From Dendrobium chrysotoxum (lineage: Eukaryota > Streptophyta > Magnoliopsida > Asparagales > Orchidaceae), in contig CM034310.1 of assembly GCA_019925795.1 (NCBI GenBank), positions 25,200,520 to 25,264,519 on the forward strand: a stretch of 64,000 bases of DNA. The letters run 5' to 3'. Of this stretch, positions 57,901 to 64,000 are shown piece after piece. How positions within the stretch are numbered: position 1 is the first letter of the stretch; every line of letters begins with the position of its first letter. Position numbers and translations under genes: made by a program. The notes beneath the pieces are model-generated. The model worked only from the letters and a program-made list of their open reading frames with translations, was not told where the DNA came from and ran no database searches.

Positions 57901-59245
57901 TCCTATACCTCCAATGAAAGGAGACAAAATGAAGGGAAAAATGATGCCAGAAAAAGATGAATGGCAGACTGCAATCTCCAAGAAGACAAGGAAGATGATT
58001 AAGCAACTGGAAGGAGTTCCTGGTGTAGAATGGAAATCCTCTACGGAACCAGTGCTTGAATTGAAAGGAAATCGAAATTCAGGTGCATCCACTTCCAGGT
58101 CATCAACTCGAAGACGTTCTAATACTAAGCGGTTCTATAAAACATCCTCTAAGAAGTCTGACAGCTCAAATAAGCGTAACAGGCTAAAGAAGAAGAGGAC
58201 CGTGCTTCAAAAGATTATCAACAATTTGGAGGATTATCGTCAACCGTTGAGACGGCCCATAACACTTGCAGATTTTATGTCTGAGCTTCAAATAGATCAA
58301 TCAAAAGTAGAAGATGATGAACAAGAAGATGAAGAATCACTCCATGTAGAAACATGTCGAGTCATCTCAGTAGCATCGATTGCATGCCAAAGAGATTTTG
58401 TTAAAGATTACAATAGGAGTCATATAGCAATGTCTTCTACAAAAATGACTGATAAAGTGACATCTGAGTCATGTCTGATGGTACTGCAGACAAATGGTGA
58501 CTCAGAAGAAGAGTTGTGTTTTCCAAGTGACGATGAGTCGGATCAACAAATAGCTTCACAAATGGAGCGTGTAAAGCTGAGTGAAGACTCTGAACATATA
58601 ACAAAATCTTCATCAGATGAGACTAAGTTGAATGAAGTTGTTCAAGTACAGTTGAGAAGTGGTAAAGTGCTGCCACCACCACTAAAAAAGGGATCATCAA
58701 GCAAAGACAAGGAAAAAGATATAATCATCAATGAAGAAATCATCCCTAAAGATCATAAGAAGAAATATGATACAAATAAAGGGATAGAGTATAATATCAT
58801 TTCCCATTTGAGAAAAATCCCAGCACAGCTCAGCATCTATGAAGCTCTCCTAATGTCAAAAGATCTTCGAGAAATCTTGATACAAGCTCTTAAGAATCCA
58901 GAGAGATATGAAGCATATTTCGCAGAAAGATGTTTGAGCGAAGTTCTTCATGCCAGAAATGAACCTGTTGTTACATTCTCTGAAGAAGATCTCATGCTGG
59001 GGACTACAGAACATAATCGTCCTCTATATGTTACGGCAGAAAGTGATTGCATCATAATCAAGCGAATCTTGATTGACCCCGGGTCTTCAATAAATCTCAT
59101 GAGCTTACGCACGCTAAGATCATTGTCCCTAGATATTCAACATCTCGGGCCAGATAAACTTATGGTGCACGGCTTTAATGAGAAAGGGCAAAAAACTATA
59201 GGGTCATTTGTTCTTCCCCTTAAATTTGGAGAGCTATGCACATAA
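54938..59245 (+). CDS. Tat/Ogre-lineage Gypsy: N-terminal extension, gag and protease
   Basis: 1435 codons from ATG 54938 to an in-frame TAA (59243-59245). Residues 1-650 form an extension not found in simple Gypsy gag: an N-terminal region of unknown fold, a basic patch RRQRRKLNAKLR (about 152-163), an acidic run (about 413), and a coiled coil (about 483-533). The Ty3-type gag domain is at about 652-808 (FNTFNGTGNPKQHL, FVKRF, LRRW-like ITRWRN). A CPYH...HPIEDC zinc-binding motif lies at about 937-951. The aspartic protease starts near 1379 with IDPGSS instead of the usual D-T/S-G. Gag assembles the particle and the protease cuts the polyprotein. The frame continues directly after the stop into pol, as expected for a Tat gag-pol. 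Confidence 0.85.
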   Translation: MELQNTPFTVQLGRGASIQLANAVINTGDSEATIRFGSLEFSAATAMAAAVPIHGMTVQGHSARPDSAETYARRAYSVQQPRAAGTATAKAVQQNRISVFERLSQPKAPTMERVVTGGRISVVPTGATTLLTGLSAPGKDDVEASSSGGRLTRRQRRKLNAKLRAQQPLPVHPSTLPALEPEVNVPTHNKFTNLKWVKRNSPTGELKQSFWDQQPQTPIPQMKKHETLSARVHRVLKVARENGLIRKKYQRPSTFKVRRIPQRELPTAMVDQEKSRSTPCGEYWSVNPRPRVQDSAIKRSQWKGKEIWRPRPPEKRSLQKKVNISVTSGAASQRSAFNKNRQQWVPKEKVPITDTCNSRHLGKFSKESYCQLTSASQKKVNFDHTPPIEEVPVPHAKPEIYWKRRSEIRVQENDDDEDEDTMEVEVVYMVGHGDEPHQTRGYRRRNEAGPASSKTTTSQEDQAQHEQSEEGVPSDGEQNDDQDEEVLAETLAQAQRRLKLQMKEKDKEISDLNSKMTEMMTQMTAMMQLMQKNIITTPILAQPTDHHTSGQPVNQQISSSVPANLPTGPIPQVSGIRTIHKEGNEADQPVHLQAHQNVTSTSEPMMTPQLESIINEKIKAVIASEQVEKFVSKGRPYPAEYDQVPYPKGYSVPKFNTFNGTGNPKQHLAQFKATCGNTGGVDALLFRQFISSLTATAFEWYTELPNDSVKTFSELENMFVKRFASATEKTTIADLALEKRKKGESVTKYITRWRNMSMKCEQQLEEEHAVQLLLGNIDDKMLPFLCMASISTYQELLDRVAKFEKLNLSKSENYSDRPRRNKVADTRRDEIYSASSLRIDKEKQSTPKDDKGRQYSKPQPKLVLGGNDRSQTFRDGGERSKPRTGDRITSLKEKMNREYSFKRESVAKLFKQALNAGYELPECKRPEEAEQKDNPNYCPYHRVISHPIEDCYVFKDWLEKKYRDGEFTLSNSVLVHPKKESVKVIVSSPIPPMKGDKMKGKMMPEKDEWQTAISKKTRKMIKQLEGVPGVEWKSSTEPVLELKGNRNSGASTSRSSTRRRSNTKRFYKTSSKKSDSSNKRNRLKKKRTVLQKIINNLEDYRQPLRRPITLADFMSELQIDQSKVEDDEQEDEESLHVETCRVISVASIACQRDFVKDYNRSHIAMSSTKMTDKVTSESCLMVLQTNGDSEEELCFPSDDESDQQIASQMERVKLSEDSEHITKSSSDETKLNEVVQVQLRSGKVLPPPLKKGSSSKDKEKDIIINEEIIPKDHKKKYDTNKGIEYNIISHLRKIPAQLSIYEALLMSKDLREILIQALKNPERYEAYFAERCLSEVLHARNEPVVTFSEEDLMLGTTEHNRPLYVTAESDCIIIKRILIDPGSSINLMSLRTLRSLSLDIQHLGPDKLMVHGFNEKGQKTIGSFVLPLKFGELCT

Positions 59246-61219
59246 GCCAAATTTCATATTATCGATGCAGACACTTCATTCAAGGCACTTTTGGGTAGAC
59301 CTTGGCTTCATGAGAATGGTCTGGTTCCATCAACTATGCACCAATGTATGAAATATCTAAAGGATGGAGAAGAGTTCCGGATCTCTGGAGATATACAACC
59401 CTTCGCAGTCCACGAAGTAAAAATTTATGATGATGCAAAATACTTCATTCCAAATGAAGTAAAACCGATAAAATCTCCAGAAGTTAAAGCATCGACCTCA
59501 AGGAATACAAAACAACCCAAAGAAGTTGAAGAAAAGCAGACAGGAAGAAAGGGCGTGTCACCCAATTTTCCTAAAAAGACTAACACATTCACTAAATCAA
59601 ATAAAGTTGTACTTCATCTAGGAAGTGACACGGAGGAAGAGGATGACATCTCTGAAACCTACAAGCCTTTGGTTAACGAAAAGCCAAAGGAAAATACTTT
59701 TGTAGTTACATTAATCCCTCCACAACATTTCAGGGAAATCGTATCCCGCGAGGTGCATAATATTGAAGAGCTTAAAATATTTTATGTACCTCCCAAACAC
59801 GGAAGTAGAGGACCAGGAAGCTTATTTTATAAATTTGGAGAATATCAAGAAGAGAATCTCAATGAGCATGAGAATTTCAATGAAGATGTAGAGATAATTC
59901 CTACAGAAATGCCCAGATATTGTCCCAAAAGAATTCAGCAGATGATACAGAAAGCTGGAATTCATAATATGGTTACTTGGCGACGAGCACGTTTCTTTCA
60001 AAGAATGTGGTGCCAAGAATTATCAAAGATGGGTAGTCGCGATACAAAAGGTCTTGGATTTATCGTAGCAGAACATACTCAGAAAAATGTATGTTATGCG
60101 ATAATGGATAAATGTCTGACTACTGAAGATACAGATACAAATAAAGAGAAAGATGTGGAAACTAAACCTGCACCAGAAGAACTTGAAGATGGTGGACAAG
60201 CTGCTACCATGGATGCGCTAAAAGAAATAAACTTGGGAACTGATGAGGACCCTCGCCCGACCTTCATCAGTGCTCTTCTCTCCAAGAATAAAGTTGAAAA
60301 GATGAAATTATTACTCAGTGAATTCAGGGACTGCTTTGCTTGGACATACGATGAAATGCCAGGCTTATCCCCTGATATAGCTGTTCATAAACTAGCCATT
60401 AAACCAGGTGCAGTACCTGTAAAGCAAGCTCCAAGGCGAATGAGGCTAGAAATCGAAAAGCAAGTGATTGCAGAAACTAAGAATCTTATCGAAGCAGGTT
60501 TCATTCGAGAAGAGAAATATGCTGATTGGATAGCCAATATTGTCCCAGTGAAAAAGAAGAACGGACAAATTCGTATATGTATTGACTATCGAGACCTGAA
60601 TAAGGCATGTCCAAAAGATGACTTTCCACTTCCAATATCAGAATTGCTGGTTGACAATATGTCCAACTACGACATATTCTCATTTATGGATGGATCGTCG
60701 GGCTACAACCAAATCAGAATGGCACCTGAAGATGAGAAACATACATCTTTTAGGACTCCCATCGGCATATTCTGCTACACAGTTATGCCCTTTGGCTTAA
60801 AAAATGCTGGAGCTACATACCAAAGAGCTATGACACATATATTTGACGACCTCATCCACCAGAAAGTTGAATGCTATGTGGATGATCTTGTTGTCAAAAG
60901 TATAGATCGAAAAGATCATTTTGAAGATTTGAGAATTGTATTCGAAAGGATCAGAAAATTCAATCTCAAAATGAACCCGCTCAAATGTGCCTTCGGAGTT
61001 TCCTCAGGAAAGTTTCTTGGGTATGTAGTACGACATGGAGGGATTGAGGTTGATCCTAACAAAGCTAAGGCAATTATAGAAATGCCGCCTCCAAAAAGTC
61101 TTCGTCAACTTCGTTCTTTACAAGGACAGCTTGCGTTTATACGGCGATTTATCTCAAATCTATCTGGCAGATGTCAACCATTTGTAAAGCTGATGAAGAA
61201 AGATGTTCATTTCAAATAG
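59246..61219 (+). pseudogene. Tat pol: end of protease and reverse transcriptase
   Basis: Same frame as the upstream gag-protease, separated only by the TAA at 59243. It opens with the protease end (LLGRPWLHENG, 59282), a variable linker with a CPKRIQQM motif (59920), then reverse transcriptase: GFIREEKYADW (60500), IRICIDYRDLNKACPKDDFP (60571), YNQI.M (60704), MPFGLKNAGATYQRAM (60784) and the catalytic YVDD at 60875-60886, then FLGYVV. RT copies the element RNA into DNA inside the particle. An in-frame TAG at 61217-61219 breaks the connection domain between RT and RNase H. It cannot encode a full pol by itself without readthrough. Confidence 0.88.
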
Positions 61220-61759
61220 GATGATGAATGTCAAGAAGCTTTTAATAGTATCAAGAGATATTTGTTAAGTCCGCCTATTCTTGCAGCACCAATTCCAGGG
61301 AAGCCTCTTATCCTATACACCGCAGCATTGGAAGAGTCCCTTGGGGCATTGCTAGCTCAGCACAATGAAGAAAGCAAAGAAAATGCACTCTACTACATCA
61401 GTCGAAGATTGATTGGAGCAGAGATACGTTACTCTCCAATTGAGAAACATTGTCTGGCGCTGATTTTTGCAGTTCAAAAACTCCGCCACTATATGCTATC
61501 TCATAAAATTACGCTGATATCAAAGATCGATCCGCTGAAGTTCTTGATGACAAGACCAGCGTTGACAGGTCGCCTAGCCAGGTGGGCAGTGATACTTCTG
61601 CAGTTCGATATCACCTATGTTCCACAAAAGGCAGTGAAAGGGCAAGTCCTAGCAGATTTTCTTGCCGTACATCCCGTTCCTGCAGACTCGCCGCTCAATG
61701 ATGATCTTCCCGATGAACAAATCCTATTTGTTCTAGAAGGAGAAGAATCACAAATATGA
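61220..61759 (+). pseudogene. Tat pol: first RNase H domain
   Basis: Still the same frame. It contains YTAALEESLGALLAQ (61315), YYISRRL, Y.PIEKHCLALIFAVQKLRHY (61435) and RLARWAVILLQFDI, the Gypsy-type RNase H that follows RT, ending with VLADFLA (61645). It would degrade RNA in RNA-DNA hybrids. A third in-frame stop, TGA at 61757-61759, separates it from the second RNase H. No frameshift is present. Confidence 0.85.
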
Positions 61760-63673
61760 GAAATGTATTTTGATGGTGCATCGTCAATTAAACCTGCCCA
61801 ACCTCCAAACCTCCCAAAAGCACGAGCTGGTGTTGGTCTTATTTTCATAGCACCTAATGGAGGGATAATGAGATTTTCATTTGGTTTAACTGAACCCAGA
61901 ACTAACAACGAAGCAGAATATGAAGCTTTAATAGCGGGTCTCGAGATCGCTATTTCAATGAAAATTCAAAACCTCAAAATTTTTGGTGATTCTCAGCTCA
62001 TTATAAATCAAGTACTGGGTATCTATAAAATCGGCAGAGTCGGGTTGATTTACTATCATAAACGGGTCCTTGAACTCATGAAGCAAATTACAAATGTTAC
62101 ATTGATTCAAGTATCTCGAGCTCATAATAGTAAAGCAGATTCTTTAGCAAAACTCGCTAAGGAAATGGCGAGCATGAATGACGAGCCGGTGCTGATCAAT
62201 GTCAACACTCGTCGAGTACTGGAGCCAGCAATTCTATGTTCCCCGCAGGCAGAGGGGTCAACAAATTTAAGCCAGCAGGACACAACTTCAATTGTTCCTC
62301 AACCTCCCCAACAAATTATCCCTAAAAATCAAATAGATAAACCTCCAATATTTACAGGAAAAAGATTTGGCAGAACCTCTGAATTCTGGCTTGAATGCCT
62401 AGAGGTTGAAGAGCAAAATGACTGGAGGCAGCCTTTCATCGACTACTTCAGAGAAGGCAAACTCCCGACAGATAAATCATTAGCTACACAGATCAAAAAG
62501 AGAGCGTTGCGATATGCATTTGTTAACAACATGTTATATCGAAGATCGTTCGATCAAATGTGGCTACGATGTTTAGGGAGAAATGAAGCTGATAAAGTTA
62601 TCTCTGAAGTTCACGAAGGACTATGTGGCGCACATCAATCGGGTCCTAAAATGGCCATTAAAATTAAAAGAATGGGTTATTACTGGCCATCAATGGTAAA
62701 GGATTGCACCAATCATGCAGATATATGCCATGAATGTCAAATTCATGGCAATATTATACATCAACCTCCAAATCCTTTACATCCCACTATAGCCTCTTGG
62801 CCTTTTGAATGCTGGGGGACAGATGTAATAGGGCCAATTGATCCACCATCATCTGCTGGACACCGATTTATATTAGCTGCAATAGATTATTTTTCTAAAT
62901 GGGCTGAAGCGGTACCATTCAAAGAAGTCACTGCTCATCATGTGATCAACTTCTTTACTCATAACGTTGTCTACAGATTTGGTGTACCACGCCGCATAAT
63001 ATCAGACAACGGTCCAGCTTTCAAAAGTACAAAGATATACAAATTCATTGAGCAGCATAAAATTGATTGGCGATATTCATCGATCTATAATCCAAGAGCA
63101 AATGGATTGGCAGAAGCCTTCAACAAGACGCTCGTAAAGCTGATCAAGAAAATCCTCACTAAAAATAAAAGAGAGTGGCATACTAAGATGGCAGAAGCAT
63201 TATGGGCATATCGTACTACATATAAGACACCAACAAAAGCAACTCCTTATGCGTTAGTGTTTGGAGCTGAAGCAGTACTTCCACTCGAAGTTGAATTGCC
63301 GTCGCTTCGAGTAGCTGTTCAGTACGACCTCACAGAAGAACAAAATGCTCGCCTACGGATGGAAGAGCTTGACGCACTGGATGAAGTCCGTCTCCAAGCT
63401 CAACAAAATTTAAAAATTTATCGAGCAAGAATGATAAAATCTTTTGACCGTATGGTACGCCCTCGAGCATTTCAAGAAGGAGAATTGGTTCTAGTGCTGA
63501 GAAGACCAATTATCCCACACCGAAGAATGGGTGGCAAATTTGAACCAAACTGGGAAGGCCCTTTTGTCATCGAGAAGGTGTACCAGGGAGGAGCCTATCA
63601 ACTCATCGATATGGAAGGTCGACGACCTATGCCCCCGATCAATGGGAGATATCTCAAGAAGTACTATTCTTAG
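61760..63673 (+). CDS. Tat pol: second (aRH) RNase H and integrase
   Basis: MYFDGASS (61763), NNEAEYEALIAGL (61900), IFGDSQLIINQV (61978) and VSRAHNSKADSLAKLA (62113) form a complete archaeal/plant-type RNase H, the second such domain, which is the hallmark of the Tat lineage. Integrase follows: HHCC zinc finger (H near 62619, CHECQ at 62728), DDE core with WGTDVIGPID (62812), SDNGPAF (63003) and NPRANGLAEAFNKTL (63091), and a C-terminal GPF/Y module (WEGPFVIEKV, 63550). It ends at TAG 63671-63673. All catalytic residues I could check are present; only the three upstream stops mark the pol as broken. Confidence 0.9.
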   Translation, partial: EMYFDGASSIKPAQPPNLPKARAGVGLIFIAPNGGIMRFSFGLTEPRTNNEAEYEALIAGLEIAISMKIQNLKIFGDSQLIINQVLGIYKIGRVGLIYYHKRVLELMKQITNVTLIQVSRAHNSKADSLAKLAKEMASMNDEPVLINVNTRRVLEPAILCSPQAEGSTNLSQQDTTSIVPQPPQQIIPKNQIDKPPIFTGKRFGRTSEFWLECLEVEEQNDWRQPFIDYFREGKLPTDKSLATQIKKRALRYAFVNNMLYRRSFDQMWLRCLGRNEADKVISEVHEGLCGAHQSGPKMAIKIKRMGYYWPSMVKDCTNHADICHECQIHGNIIHQPPNPLHPTIASWPFECWGTDVIGPIDPPSSAGHRFILAAIDYFSKWAEAVPFKEVTAHHVINFFTHNVVYRFGVPRRIISDNGPAFKSTKIYKFIEQHKIDWRYSSIYNPRANGLAEAFNKTLVKLIKKILTKNKREWHTKMAEALWAYRTTYKTPTKATPYALVFGAEAVLPLEVELPSLRVAVQYDLTEEQNARLRMEELDALDEVRLQAQQNLKIYRARMIKSFDRMVRPRAFQEGELVLVLRRPIIPHRRMGGKFEPNWEGPFVIEKVYQGGAYQLIDMEGRRPMPPINGRYLKKYYS

Positions 63674-64000
63674 AGAAAGCAAGTTATAGATCATTTTCTG
63701 CAAAGAAAGAAAATATTTCTAAGATATTTTAGAAATTCTCCCACAAGACAGGGGGCATTTTTAAATATTTATTTGGGTTAACATTGATCCCCAAATAAAT
63801 ATTTAAAATAATTCATGAAGCTACCACTGCATAAATATAGAGCAGAAGCTCAGAAGCTGGTGACTTCAAGCAAGCAAATATGCAATCATTGAAGAATCAT
63901 CTTTAAAAACGTCAAACTCCTAAAGTTCAAATGAAAAGACTTTTGGTCTGATAACCTCAACAAATCAAATTCAACAAGTACAAGCTATTATAGTACAAGT
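63674..64000 (+). other. Tat 3' untranslated region with purine tract and hairpin
   Basis: After the pol stop lies CAAGACAGGGGGCA (63744-63757), a polypurine-like tract. Next is an 18 bp perfect inverted repeat, TTTAAATATTTATTTGGG (63760-63777) and CCCAAATAAATATTTAAA (63790-63807), loop 12 nt. The remaining 190 bp are unassigned. No LTR start could be matched before the window ends. Confidence 0.6.

Noticed and set aside
1..64000. CRISPR array, bacterial operon, organelle DNA, tRNA or rRNA genes
   Set aside because: No regular spaced repeats, no prokaryotic gene layout, and no cloverleaf or rRNA segment recognised; the only tRNA-like matches are primer binding sites.

Overview
The window is nuclear DNA of a flowering plant with a large, repeat-rich genome, probably a monocot (an inference from the Ala/Gly/Pro-rich start of the gene and the repeat mix; not proven). 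Only one cellular gene is clear: the plus-strand gene for CPSF30, the CCCH zinc-finger subunit of the pre-mRNA cleavage/polyadenylation factor, in its plant-specific long form fused to a YTH (m6A-reader) domain. Five coding exons are visible (32431-32816, 45221-45646, 46743-46905, 47067-47177, 50098-50166), with exact GT-AG junctions and matching phases. The C-terminal exons are not in the window, because intron 5 runs into a long retrotransposon that reaches the right edge.

Layout. (1) 1-6391: decayed minus-strand Copia element of Sirevirus type (gag, protease, integrase, tRNA-Met primer site, LTR), with no reverse transcriptase left. (2) 6392-8317: AT-rich, unassigned. (3) 8318-13459: inverted, diverged Tat-like LTR fragment carrying a 1.4 kb hAT-like insertion. 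(4) 13460-31200: minus-strand Athila-type Gypsy relic (LTR 29943-31200, primer site, gag in pieces, post-pol tail, no pol). It is split by a 13,151 bp insertion (16125-29275, TG...CA, 5 bp target duplication) made of two head-to-tail Tat-like LTRs and no genes, and by a 714 bp insertion (15167-15880). (5) 31200-50737: the CPSF30 gene. Intron 1 (12.4 kb) holds a PIF/Harbinger MITE, a hAT MITE, a pair of Copia-like LTR remnants and an RTE-type LINE relic. Intron 4 holds a second hAT MITE of the same family and a possible cassette exon. (6) 50738-64000: a much younger Tat/Ogre-lineage Gypsy element in plus orientation (5' LTR, tRNA-Arg primer site, one continuous frame for gag, protease, RT, RNase H, a second RNase H and integrase, broken by three in-frame stops). 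Its 3' LTR lies beyond the window.

The Tat-like LTR copies (13459 leftward, 16125, 22254) and the young Tat LTR (50738) all start TGTTGA. The young LTR and the old insertion also share a short stem-loop near the LTR end whose stem is kept by paired base changes. The three old copies carry repeated inverted pairs of W-box cores. No bacterial-type genes, CRISPR array, tRNA or rRNA gene was recognised.
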